The notes below the pieces were generated by a model. That model saw only the letters and a program-made list of their open reading frames with translations. It did no database searches and was not told the origin of the DNA. A DNA stretch of 12,149 bases from an uncultured Clostridia bacterium (GTDB lineage Bacteria; Bacillota; Clostridia; Christensenellales; UBA1242), in assembly GCA_947625955.1 (NCBI GenBank), contig CANQQH010000021.1, positions 1 to 12,149 of the forward strand, in the 5' to 3' direction. Positions 1 through 7,754 of the stretch are shown here, one piece after another. The position numbers and the translations under genes were made by a program. Every line of letters starts with the position of its first letter. The stretch's first letter is position 1.

Positions 1-24
1 GTATAGATCCAAATCAATAATCAT
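1..24 (-). CDS. Start of an unidentified gene running off the left edge (partial)
   Basis: Eight codons (MIIDLDLY) are visible from an ATG at position 24 reading leftward. The ATG is preceded by a good ribosome binding site, GAGGTG at 35-30, five bases upstream, and by a near-consensus promoter just beyond. The signals are good enough to call a real gene start, but eight residues do not allow any family assignment. Confidence 0.55.
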
Positions 25-41
25 TTTTGCACCTCAAAATT

Positions 42-70
42 ATTATACAATACCCGCCGCAAATTGTCTA
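42..70 (-). promoter_or_regulatory. Sigma-70-type promoter for the left-edge gene
   Basis: Read on the minus strand there is a -35 box TAGACA (70-65), a 17-base spacer and a perfect -10 box TATAAT (47-42). Transcription would begin near 35, giving a very short leader that starts close to the ribosome binding site. It lies back to back with the promoter of the JAMM gene. Confidence 0.6.
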
Positions 71-95
71 GCCATTCAAAAAGTTGCATCAAACG

Positions 96-124
96 TTGAA
101 AATTTTCAAGCCGTGGTATATAAT
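96..124 (+). promoter_or_regulatory. Sigma-70-type promoter for the JAMM peptidase gene
   Basis: A -35 box TTGAAA (96-101), a 17-base spacer and a perfect -10 box TATAAT (119-124) precede the gene by about 30 bases. A second TATAAT (128-133) is nearby but has no good -35 partner, so the first pair is preferred. The ribosome binding site GGGAG (143-147) lies six bases before the ATG at 154. Confidence 0.65.
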
Positions 125-153
125 GATTATAATAAAAGGCATGGGAGCAAATT

Positions 154-954
154 ATGAGTGGAGATTATAGTCCAGCAATGAAAGAAGAGTTCATGAATCT
201 TTTGAAAAAACAAAACATTCCGCTTTATGGCCCCACTGGGCACACATTGGATTATAGTGAGCTCGACCCCGACAAAGACGGCAACATGGCTTGCGTTCCA
301 ACAGCAGGGCAGGATTTAGATATGCTTGATTCGAACTATAAAGTTGTTTTGTCTCCCGATGTTAGTCAAAAATTTAGAGACATCATGATGAAAGCTGCCA
401 ACATCAACTATGAAGGCTCAAAAACAGAAATTGGTTTTCTTATGGTGGGCGAAGAAAAACCAGACAAAACTATTGCAATTAACAGAATGGAAATATACAG
501 CATGAATATTGGACGCGCTGGTTTTAATGATGCTCAGCACGACCTCTTAATGAAACTTGTTGACATCATGAAAGCCTATGGCGAAAAGAATAACAGAAAG
601 CCATTTTTTATTTTCGGTCACACCCACCCTGAGCAGCGCGAATTTCAAAACTTTGTTTCCAATTCTTGGAGCCTTGGCGACCTTTGGTCAAGTTATGTTG
701 CCAATAAAGTCTTACGAGGCAGAGTGCAATATGCAGATTTGTTAATAACTCCTTCTATGGATACCAACCTTTTATTTTTCGAAGATGGCAAAGTCGTTGA
801 TGAAAATTTCAAGGGCTTTTATAGATTTGCAGAAGGGATTCATTTAACCGACCTTAATGGGAAAATTGAGAGAATAAACCATGCCTACTCCGACCCAAAC
901 AGTGCGCCGCAACGACTCGACCCAAAACAATATAGCCCAGACATCTTGAAATAG
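154..954 (+). CDS. JAMM/MPN+ (JAB) family zinc metallopeptidase
   Basis: This 266-aa protein carries a complete JAMM zinc-site signature. Glu92 lies in the pattern EIGFLMVG; His156 and His158 lie in GHTHP; Ser173 and Asp176 lie in SLGD. JAMM proteins hydrolyse isopeptide or peptide bonds, classically removing ubiquitin or ubiquitin-like tags, and prokaryotic members process sulfur carriers or ubiquitin-like proteins. The domain spans roughly residues 62-205. The first 60 residues and the last 60 are unassigned. No signal peptide or membrane helix is seen, so it is probably cytoplasmic. It has its own promoter and converges on the ESCRT-like operon, sharing a bidirectional terminator with it. 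The substrate is unknown and no ubiquitin-like gene is visible in the window. In eukaryotes the JAMM enzyme AMSH acts with ESCRT-III, which makes the position suggestive, but this protein shows no MIT domain. Confidence 0.8.
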   Translation: MSGDYSPAMKEEFMNLLKKQNIPLYGPTGHTLDYSELDPDKDGNMACVPTAGQDLDMLDSNYKVVLSPDVSQKFRDIMMKAANINYEGSKTEIGFLMVGEEKPDKTIAINRMEIYSMNIGRAGFNDAQHDLLMKLVDIMKAYGEKNNRKPFFIFGHTHPEQREFQNFVSNSWSLGDLWSSYVANKVLRGRVQYADLLITPSMDTNLLFFEDGKVVDENFKGFYRFAEGIHLTDLNGKIERINHAYSDPNSAPQRLDPKQYSPDILK

Positions 955-980
955 AAACTGGGCGGCGGACTTTTAATATA

Positions 981-1008
981 AAAAAATCGGCAACCCGCCG
1001 ATTTTTTT
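981..1008. terminator. Bidirectional intrinsic terminator
   Basis: A hairpin pairs 981-991 with 997-1007 around a five-base loop (AACCC). The core ATCGGC/GCCGAT is flanked by A-run and T-run, so each strand shows a stem followed by a U-tract. It lies between the convergent JAMM gene (ends 954) and the last gene of the minus-strand operon (ends 1023) and should stop transcription from both sides. Confidence 0.9.
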
Positions 1009-1022
1009 GTGTTGTTATTTTA

Positions 1023-1754
1023 TTAAAAAATAATTCTGTTCTTTTTCAAAAAGTCGATGATTTGGTCAACAGGGATTGCAAAATTCATGCCTTCGGCGCT
1101 ATCAATTCCCGAAACAATTGCGCCGATAACCTTTCCATTTTCGTTGAAAATTGGGCCGCCAGAGTTGCCACCGTTAACAGCGCAGTCGGTCATGAGAAGC
1201 ATCTTGCCGTTGACATTTCGGCTCTTGTCGCTAACAACGCCGCTTGTTATGCAGGTTCCATAGCCGAGCGAGTTGCCAACAACATAGACCTTTTCGCCAA
1301 TCCTGACCTTTTTGAAGTCTTCGAACTTCATGGTTTTGGCTTCGCGTGGAAGATTTTTTATTTTCACAAGTGCAAGGTCCACCCCCGCCCCTGAGCCGTG
1401 ACGATCGTCGCCAAGCGCAACAACCTCAGCCGACACATTCTTTCCGCAGAGCTTCACGTCAACATTTTTGCACGAAGTTCCGTCTTCAAAGGTCACAACG
1501 TGAGTGTTCGTGATGGCGTAGCCAAGCTCATTAATCAAAAAGCCCGAACCCGAATGAACATACCTTCCGTCTGCCCATCGAATTTCAAGGATGCCATTGA
1601 TGTTCTTTTCAAAAACATCGGCGCCGCCTGACGCCTCCTTTGAACTTTTCGACGAAACCAAGTCGCTTTCACTATAAACTTGCCCGCAATAGACGCACCT
1701 AAACTTGCCGCCCTCAATCTGCTCGCAATTTCCATTACAAATTTTGCATTTCAT
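1023..1754 (-). CDS. Trypsin-like (S1 fold, HtrA/DegP-like) serine protease with N-terminal zinc ribbon
   Basis: This 243-aa protein has two parts. Residues 1-25 form a zinc ribbon (C3xxC6 and C20xxC23). Residues about 50-240 form a trypsin-like protease with a complete triad: His85 in TNTHVV, Asp126 in GVDLALVKI and Ser198 in GGNSGGP. The pattern matches HtrA/DegP peptidases, but no PDZ domain follows and there is no signal peptide or membrane anchor, so it is probably a cytoplasmic protease; most HtrA relatives act outside the membrane. It is the last gene of the operon, 22 bases after the TIR-LRR gene, with AAAGGAG nine bases before its ATG. The ribbon resembles the N-terminal one of the TIR protein upstream, suggesting a shared partner. 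I infer that cleavage is triggered by the sensor; the substrate is unknown. Confidence 0.87.
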   Translation of the reverse strand: MKCKICNGNCEQIEGGKFRCVYCGQVYSESDLVSSKSSKEASGGADVFEKNINGILEIRWADGRYVHSGSGFLINELGYAITNTHVVTFEDGTSCKNVDVKLCGKNVSAEVVALGDDRHGSGAGVDLALVKIKNLPREAKTMKFEDFKKVRIGEKVYVVGNSLGYGTCITSGVVSDKSRNVNGKMLLMTDCAVNGGNSGGPIFNENGKVIGAIVSGIDSAEGMNFAIPVDQIIDFLKKNRIIF

Positions 1755-1776
1755 AATACACTTCTCCTTTGATTTA

Positions 1777-4700
1777 CTAGGTTCTTTTCCAACCCGAGCA
1801 CATCTTCAATTTTTCTGCCGCATCTTCAGGTGACAATTTATTAAAGTTTGTGTAGGTGTTCATCATCAGTCCTGAACCTGTTATCCACTCACCAGTTATA
1901 TATGCTGTTTCCAAGCCCGAAAAATTGAAGGCATCATCGCCAATTATTGTAACGGACGATGGAATTCTGATAGTTTTGAGAGACTTGCTATGTTCAAACG
2001 CACTTTGACCAATGTTGGTAACATTCCCCAAAAGAACTTTTGAGAGATTGCCGCAACTTCTAAATGCTTTATCGCCAATTACAAATGTGCTTGAAACTGT
2101 GCTGAGGTCAACGGTTTCAAGGCTCTCGCAAAATTCAAACGCGCCTTCGCCAATACCTGTTAGGCTGTTTCCAAATTGAACTGTTTTAAGGTTCCTGCAA
2201 TTTGAGAACGAGCTTTTGCCAATGCTTGTTAGGCCATTTCCAAAGTATACTTCTTGAAGGCTGTTGTTGCCCTCAAATGCATAGTCGTCAATTTCGGTGA
2301 GGCCGTTTCCAAAGTATATCACGCTGAGCTTCTTGCAGTTTTTGAATGTATAGTTATAGCCGCCGATAAGCTTTCTCTTCGCGCGGAACTGCATGGTTTC
2401 CACTCCGTCGCCAATGCTGAGCACGGTGAGTTGGCTGCATCTATCGAATGCCTGTTTGCCAATTTCGGTCACATTGTTTCCAATGTAGATTTCGTTGATT
2501 TTGTCGTTCCAATAGAAGGCTTTTGAGCTGATGGCCGTGTAGCTCTCTGGAATGATGAGTTTCTTTATGGTCTTGGTTCTTATACCGTTATTGAACTTTT
2601 TGCCAACTGCTGTCACTGGCTTGCCACGGTAGGTTTCAGGCAGCACGAGTTCGCCGTCGAACCCTTTGAGGGTGCCGAGCGAACGGATGGTGTAGCCGCT
2701 GTCGTTTTTGTCCATACGCGCGATGATTGCGTCGTCGTAGTAAACAGAGGTGGTGTTGTTTTTATAAACATAGGAAAGGCCAATAACCGCAACGCAGATA
2801 ACAAGAGGAATCAGCATTTTGAATATTGAGCCAACGCCCCTGACATTTTGAATCATTATAATGTCGAGAATTATCAACAGCACGCCAAGCAGCATATAGA
2901 GAAGAAGGAAGAAGTTGCTCTCAAAGATACCAACCGAAACAATATAGAACGCGCTGTTATAGCCAAGATAACCGCAAACTGGAATGAAGAGCAGCACCGC
3001 TGAGCATAAAAGCGAGATAATCAATAGGATTGAGCAAACAACTTTCGTCGCCAAGCGCTTTCTTTTTCTGTGGGCAAATTCTTTTTGCCTATCAATGATT
3101 TGATTGACTTTCAATAGTTCTTTCTTGATGCCAATTTCGCTAAGCTTTGTTGCCACATCGCGGATTTCAAATAGGATTGGGTCTTGGCTGACATTCTTTT
3201 TGATGCTGAAAACATAGCTTTCGTCTGGCAACTTATGTTTTTTGCAAAAATCGCGATAGAGCTTTTGCACTTTTTCTTCGAGTTCTTGTATCTCATTCCT
3301 ACGAGATTCCATGAACTTGTTGGTTTCTCGCATATGATAATCATCAATTGCCTTTTGGATTTGTGCGGAATAGTTGAAAATCTCGGTTTTGGAAGGTCTC
3401 AGGTGTTTGATAACATCGTCGAACTCTTCGGGCTTTGACAAAAGCTTGCTATATTGATCAATCGTCTTTTTGAAGATCATATATTTGTTTGCATTCTGCT
3501 TCTCAGGATGAACTTCATTAAATTGCGTTATCGCGTCGAGATAGTCTTTGTCGCGCGAAATGAAGTCGGTGAGATGCACGAGTTCAAGCAGGTTCCCTAT
3601 TCTGCGCTTTATCAAGAACTTGTTGAAATACGCGTCATAGTTATGAACATCAGTTTGCAAAAGCAAGTCGTTATAGCTATCCGCCATCTCAAAGTTTGGC
3701 TTTCTCTTTGCTTCAGCAAGCCCGAGCAGGTTGTCAATGAACTGTTGGAGATAGTCAATGAAGAGCGTGTCTTGCTTCTTTGGAATCATCTTCAAAACAA
3801 AGTCGAAGATTTTGCTTGCCTGCTCATCCTTTTCGGCTTTCACAAGGTCAATAACTTGCGCAAAAATCTTGCTTGTTGCGTAGTCGTTGAAGCCATAGGA
3901 ATAAACTTCCTTTTCAAGCACATCAAAGTTCTTCTCGTTTTTCAAAAACTCAGGAAGTTCTTTCTTGTTTGAAAGGTTCTTGATTGCAAAGTTTTCATAG
4001 AGCGCTTCCTTATCCGACTTGTCAACTTCCAAAATGTTCGCATAGCAGAGGTTGCGCGACTTTGGCACCTTGCTCAAAAACTCGCGGTTCATTTTGATAT
4101 ATTTGTCTGTGTTGGTTATGGTTTTCAAAACGCTCTTGAAGGTTTCTTCGTCTTTTGTGTCGAGCGCCTCGCGATACATGATGTCTGCGAGTTCGCTGAT
4201 CTTGGCTGGCGACGACTCAGGCAGCGAGATATACTCTTCAAATTCCCTCAAATGCTTGTGATACTTAACTCTCGAATAGAGCGCGTCATAATAAACCGCC
4301 CTCTTCGCTGGGTCAGACTCGGTGGAAATAGCCTTTTCAATGTTGTCGAAATCATAAAGTGCTCTTTTCTTTGCGATATATTGCTGCACATTTTGGCATC
4401 TGGTGTCTGCCAGTTCCAAAATCCAATATGCCGCGCTGAGCTTTGGCCTTTCCTTGATGAGGCTCTCGGCCATTGAGCTCGCCGTCACATAGTCTTCTTC
4501 ATCCAAGAAGTTTTGAAGCGTGCCGATTTGCGCGTGGTCGGACGCTGAAACAACGCCATTTCTCTCAATTTTGAGGTCGCGCTTCTTGATTTGTTGCTCA
4601 ATTACATTCTTCTTTTCAACATTGATTTTTCCGTATTCCTTACGGTCGATGTCTGGAATACGGTTCTTGCTTTCAGAGTACTTACCAACGAAGCTGATGA

Positions 4701-5619
4701 TCTTGTCTTTTGCGTCGAACTCGTCGAGCGCAATACCTTGAATTTTTCCGCTGACGCCCGGCAACCTTTCAATAATCTTGCCATTTTTGAACGCAAAAGT
4801 GATGCTGTTGAGGTGTTTTTCCTCATTCTTTATCATCTGCAAGAATCTTGTGTATTCATTCTGCACCCATTGAGTGTGGAGATAGGATTCGTCGAGGCAG
4901 ACAATGATCATGCAAGGCGAAGAATAGAGCGCATAGAGAATGTATGCCTCATAGTCAACACCGAGATTTTTGTTGAGAACTTCTTCCGAAAAGAATGGAT
5001 TGAAGCCCGCTTCTTTGAGCGCCTTATAGAGTTTCTCTGCCTCGAAATAGTCTTCGGTATGCCTTTTCTTGTTGTCGACTTCGCTGACCTTTGTACAGAT
5101 GAAGCAGTCATAGCTAACACCCGAACTTTTGAGTTCGTTGAACTTGTTCCTTATGTCGTCAATTTCGGTGCCTTTTTGATAATAGACCTTCTTTTGCTCA
5201 GGAGTTGCAAGGTCGAGCGCCTTTTTATAGTTCTTGTCTTCGGTGAACTTTTTGTTGATGACCTCATAGCAAATTGGTTGAAGACATTTCTTCACCTCTT
5301 TGGTGTTTTCGTCTTCGCGCAAACTATTCAAATATTGCACTTTTGCGTTTGCAAGCGCCATTCCAAAGTAGGCTTCGGGCTCTTCTTCGTCTTGCTCGGC
5401 AGCCTTTTGATACATCTGGTATGCGTCTTCAAATCGTCCCTTGTCAAGATCGCGTTCAGCCTCTTTCAAAAGGTCGATAACGCTTTCAGCGGCCTCATGC
5501 TTTGGAACTGTGAATGAACTGTTACAATATTTGCATATAATAACCCCATTTTTTGCTTCGTTGATGTCCAAATCCCCTTGACAGTTCGTACACTTTAATT
5601 GCGTTAGAAGCAGGCTCAT
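1777..5619 (-). CDS. Multidomain receptor-like protein: zinc ribbon, TPR, TIR, membrane helices, BspA-type LRR
   Basis: The 1280 residues read in order: a zinc ribbon (C10, C13, C29, C32); a TPR-like helical pair (about 45-92); a TIR domain (about 168-316); a long helical, TPR-like stretch (about 340-850); membrane helices (about 857-882, 902-923, 933-951); and leucine-rich repeats of the BspA type (about 1020-1245). The TIR domain has box 1 as YDCFICTK, a glutamate (Glu224, DYEAYI) at the place of the catalytic glutamate of TIR NADases, and a box ESYLHTQWVQNEY resembling the usual S-x-W-x-x-E region. There is no N-terminal signal. RKRKR before the first helix and basic residues between the second and third predict the TIR inside and the LRR outside. 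It lies 52 bases after the AAA gene, with AAAGGAG six bases before its ATG. Likely role (inference): a sensor whose LRR detects something and whose TIR acts on NAD or signals. Three versus four helices is not settled. Confidence 0.85.
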   Translation of the reverse strand: MSLLLTQLKCTNCQGDLDINEAKNGVIICKYCNSSFTVPKHEAAESVIDLLKEAERDLDKGRFEDAYQMYQKAAEQDEEEPEAYFGMALANAKVQYLNSLREDENTKEVKKCLQPICYEVINKKFTEDKNYKKALDLATPEQKKVYYQKGTEIDDIRNKFNELKSSGVSYDCFICTKVSEVDNKKRHTEDYFEAEKLYKALKEAGFNPFFSEEVLNKNLGVDYEAYILYALYSSPCMIIVCLDESYLHTQWVQNEYTRFLQMIKNEEKHLNSITFAFKNGKIIERLPGVSGKIQGIALDEFDAKDKIISFVGKYSESKNRIPDIDRKEYGKINVEKKNVIEQQIKKRDLKIERNGVVSASDHAQIGTLQNFLDEEDYVTASSMAESLIKERPKLSAAYWILELADTRCQNVQQYIAKKRALYDFDNIEKAISTESDPAKRAVYYDALYSRVKYHKHLREFEEYISLPESSPAKISELADIMYREALDTKDEETFKSVLKTITNTDKYIKMNREFLSKVPKSRNLCYANILEVDKSDKEALYENFAIKNLSNKKELPEFLKNEKNFDVLEKEVYSYGFNDYATSKIFAQVIDLVKAEKDEQASKIFDFVLKMIPKKQDTLFIDYLQQFIDNLLGLAEAKRKPNFEMADSYNDLLLQTDVHNYDAYFNKFLIKRRIGNLLELVHLTDFISRDKDYLDAITQFNEVHPEKQNANKYMIFKKTIDQYSKLLSKPEEFDDVIKHLRPSKTEIFNYSAQIQKAIDDYHMRETNKFMESRRNEIQELEEKVQKLYRDFCKKHKLPDESYVFSIKKNVSQDPILFEIRDVATKLSEIGIKKELLKVNQIIDRQKEFAHRKRKRLATKVVCSILLIISLLCSAVLLFIPVCGYLGYNSAFYIVSVGIFESNFFLLLYMLLGVLLIILDIIMIQNVRGVGSIFKMLIPLVICVAVIGLSYVYKNNTTSVYYDDAIIARMDKNDSGYTIRSLGTLKGFDGELVLPETYRGKPVTAVGKKFNNGIRTKTIKKLIIPESYTAISSKAFYWNDKINEIYIGNNVTEIGKQAFDRCSQLTVLSIGDGVETMQFRAKRKLIGGYNYTFKNCKKLSVIYFGNGLTEIDDYAFEGNNSLQEVYFGNGLTSIGKSSFSNCRNLKTVQFGNSLTGIGEGAFEFCESLETVDLSTVSSTFVIGDKAFRSCGNLSKVLLGNVTNIGQSAFEHSKSLKTIRIPSSVTIIGDDAFNFSGLETAYITGEWITGSGLMMNTYTNFNKLSPEDAAEKLKMCSGWKRT
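1885..2559 (-). repeat. Tandem BspA-type leucine-rich repeats within the TIR-LRR gene
   Basis: This stretch encodes about nine units of roughly 23 residues with the recurring pattern IGxxAFxxCxxLxxVxFGNxL. FGNGLT/FGNSLT occurs several times. At the DNA level, short segments around the codons for FGN are near-identical. The pattern is that of LRR_5/BspA repeats, known from surface proteins of oral and gut bacteria and of trichomonads, where they mediate binding. Confidence 0.85.
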
Positions 5620-5671
5620 AATTTTCTCCTTTGTATTATGTCTATTTGTTGTGTTTAGCCGTTAGCACTTT

Positions 5672-7741
5672 TCACTCCATAAGTTTTTCAATATCTTCTT
5701 TTTGAACGGATGGAGTTATCTCGCTTATTGCCTTTTCAAAATCTTCTTGGCAAATGTATTTTTCTTCGGTTTTCAGTGCCCTTAGCGCAGAAATTTCTTC
5801 CACGCGGTCCATGAGGTTGGTCATGTCGGCGCCATTATAGCCATTAGTCTTGGTCACCACGGCCGAAACATTGAAGTCGCTCGAAATTGAAACAACGCCT
5901 TTGTGCTTCACCTTTTCAAGCCTGTGCTCAATCATATACTTTCTTGCGTCGTCGTCTGGCAAGCCAACATAGATTCTTGTTCCAAACCTGCCCGGCCTTA
6001 TGAACGCTGAATCGATGTCCCAAGGCTTGTTGGTTGACGCAACCAAGAACAAGATGTTGTTGGTTTTCTTGCCATACTCTTCAATGCCCTGGATCTGCGC
6101 CAAAAATTCTGAGCGCAACTGCTTTGCTATTTGCGACCTTGTGTTCTTTGGCGAGATTGAATCCATTTCGTCAAAATACACAACCGCGCAAGGGAATCTT
6201 CTTGCTTGGTCGAAGAGTGCGCGCACCGCCTTCTCGGAGTTGCCCACCCCTTGGTTTAGAAGATCCGACGGCTTGACCGAGCAGAACTTCGCGCCAATCT
6301 CGTTTGCGATTGCAGCTGCGATCATTGTTTTGCCAGTTCCCGGAGGACCATAGAGGAGCAGTCCCCCGCCGCTCTTTCGAACGTAGCCCTCAAACGCCTT
6401 TGGATTTTTTAGCGGCAAAAGCACCTTGACTTCAACCACTTCCTTAACGCTTTCAAGCCCCGCGATGTCGTCGAACCTTATGCTTGGCAGGCTGTCCCAA
6501 TTGAACTTGAAATCGTCGTTGACTCTATCTTCATCGCTGAGCACCTTTTCCTCAGGCGAACCGAACTTGCGCTCGTCGTCCTTTGCCTCAGGTTTTGGCT
6601 CAACTTGCTTTGGCTCAATTGGTTTTGAGGTTTTATCATTTTTGAGTTCGATTTCATAGACCTTGTCAGGGAAGTCCTGCTCGGTTATTTTCAAAATATC
6701 TTCATTCGTTGGAGATGAGAGTTTCGAAATTCTTTTCGACTGCCTCGTGACAGTCTCTTCAAAAATATTGCGCACGTCTCTTGCATTTCCAAAATTATTT
6801 TCTCGATTTGCAAAGAGCGTGCTGAAATATTTCCTTATCAAATTTTTCGCACTTTCACTCAAAATATATTGATTTTTTGCGCAAAAACCTTCAAAAATCT
6901 CAAAAAGTTCTTCTCCGTTGTAGTCTGGGAAGAAGATGAAATTCTTGAATCGGGAGCTCAGCCCCGGGTTTGAAGAAATGAATTTTTGCATTGGATTGGT
7001 GTAGCCCGCAACGATGATGGCAATGTCGTTTCGCTTGTCTTCCATTTCTTTTAGTATTGTGTCGATTGCCTCTTGCCCAAAGTCGTTCATGCCGCCGTTT
7101 GCGAGAGTGTAGGCCTCATCGATAAACAAAACGCCGCCCTCAGCTTTTTTCAAAACGTCTTTGGTCTTGGTTGCCGTTTGACCAACATAGCCAGCCACAA
7201 GCCCAGCCCTGTCAACTTCAACGAGTTGCCCCTTGCTGAGAATCCCAAGCGCGCAATAAATCTGCGCAATCAGCCTTGCAACCGTGGTCTTGCCCGTTCC
7301 GGGATTGCCCGTGAACACCATGTGATACGACATCTCTGGCACACTCATCCCGCGCTCTTTTCGCATTTGGAAAACTTTGATTTGGTCAATCCAATCGCTA
7401 ACTTGGTCCTTAACGGTTTTGAGGCCGATCAAACCATTAAGCTGCGAGAGCGCCTCTTCAAGCGTGATTTTTTCATTGTTTTGAACGCTCACATCCGCAC
7501 GCTCTTCTTCGGCACTTTTCTTTTGAACGCCAATACTTTCAGCCATTGCAATCAAACTTTTTGCGCGGCTGAACCTTGCCTTTTGAAGTTCGCCAGTGCT
7601 CTGCTTCGCCATTTTGAGCATTTGCTCAGACGCCAGCAAATAATACTTCTTTGCCAGAAGTTTATCTCCGTTTTCTTGGCACTCTTTGGCTTTGCGATAA
7701 TACAAATCAAATGTTTCCGTGAGTAAGTTTATATTCGACAT
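5672..7741 (-). CDS. Tandem AAA+ ATPase with MIT-like N-terminal domain; CbxX/CfqX-type plus Vps4/Cdc48-type modules
   Basis: The 689 residues form three modules. Residues about 5-70 look like a three-helix MIT domain (YYRKAKECQENGD, then YYLLASEQMLKMAK). AAA 1 (about 95-360) is of the CbxX/CfqX (SpoVK-like) type: Walker A GNPGTGKT (145-152), Walker B LFIDEA (205-210), pore motif GYVG with Tyr185 and Arg264 in the SRF motif. A charged, proline-rich linker (365-405) follows. AAA 2 (about 420-689) is of the Vps4/Cdc48/katanin type: Walker A GPPGTGKT (465-472), Walker B VYFDEMD, Asn571 as sensor, Arg582 and Arg585 in RPGRFG, and a PSVQKEDIEK tail. Both sites look able to hydrolyse ATP. In AAA 2 the pore-loop aromatic of Vps4 is glycine (Gly498). 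It sits 13 bases after the Snf7-like gene with AAGGA before its ATG. Likely role: remodelling or disassembling the filament proteins encoded just upstream. Confidence 0.9.
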   Translation of the reverse strand: MSNINLLTETFDLYYRKAKECQENGDKLLAKKYYLLASEQMLKMAKQSTGELQKARFSRAKSLIAMAESIGVQKKSAEEERADVSVQNNEKITLEEALSQLNGLIGLKTVKDQVSDWIDQIKVFQMRKERGMSVPEMSYHMVFTGNPGTGKTTVARLIAQIYCALGILSKGQLVEVDRAGLVAGYVGQTATKTKDVLKKAEGGVLFIDEAYTLANGGMNDFGQEAIDTILKEMEDKRNDIAIIVAGYTNPMQKFISSNPGLSSRFKNFIFFPDYNGEELFEIFEGFCAKNQYILSESAKNLIRKYFSTLFANRENNFGNARDVRNIFEETVTRQSKRISKLSSPTNEDILKITEQDFPDKVYEIELKNDKTSKPIEPKQVEPKPEAKDDERKFGSPEEKVLSDEDRVNDDFKFNWDSLPSIRFDDIAGLESVKEVVEVKVLLPLKNPKAFEGYVRKSGGGLLLYGPPGTGKTMIAAAIANEIGAKFCSVKPSDLLNQGVGNSEKAVRALFDQARRFPCAVVYFDEMDSISPKNTRSQIAKQLRSEFLAQIQGIEEYGKKTNNILFLVASTNKPWDIDSAFIRPGRFGTRIYVGLPDDDARKYMIEHRLEKVKHKGVVSISSDFNVSAVVTKTNGYNGADMTNLMDRVEEISALRALKTEEKYICQEDFEKAISEITPSVQKEDIEKLME

Positions 7742-7754
7742 ATCTCGTTCCTTT

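Noticed and set aside
886..980. GC-rich GGGCGGCGGAC just after the JAMM gene as a second terminator or repeat
   Set aside because: It has no pairing partner of useful length nearby; the clear terminator is at 981-1008.
4591..5517. Long plus-strand open frame of 308 codons opposite the TIR gene
   Set aside because: It is antisense to a protein with clear domains. It has no credible ribosome binding site and its leucine/phenylalanine/valine-rich product matches no fold; it is an effect of codon bias on the other strand.
5620..5671. TTAGCCGTTAGC repeat in the gap between the AAA+ and TIR genes as an internal terminator or promoter
   Set aside because: It is only a five-base direct repeat, with no stable hairpin, U-tract or spaced -35/-10 pair.
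7073..7726. Plus-strand open frame of 217 codons opposite the AAA+ gene
   Set aside because: It overlaps the MIT-like and first AAA domains of a well-supported gene and shows no motif of its own.
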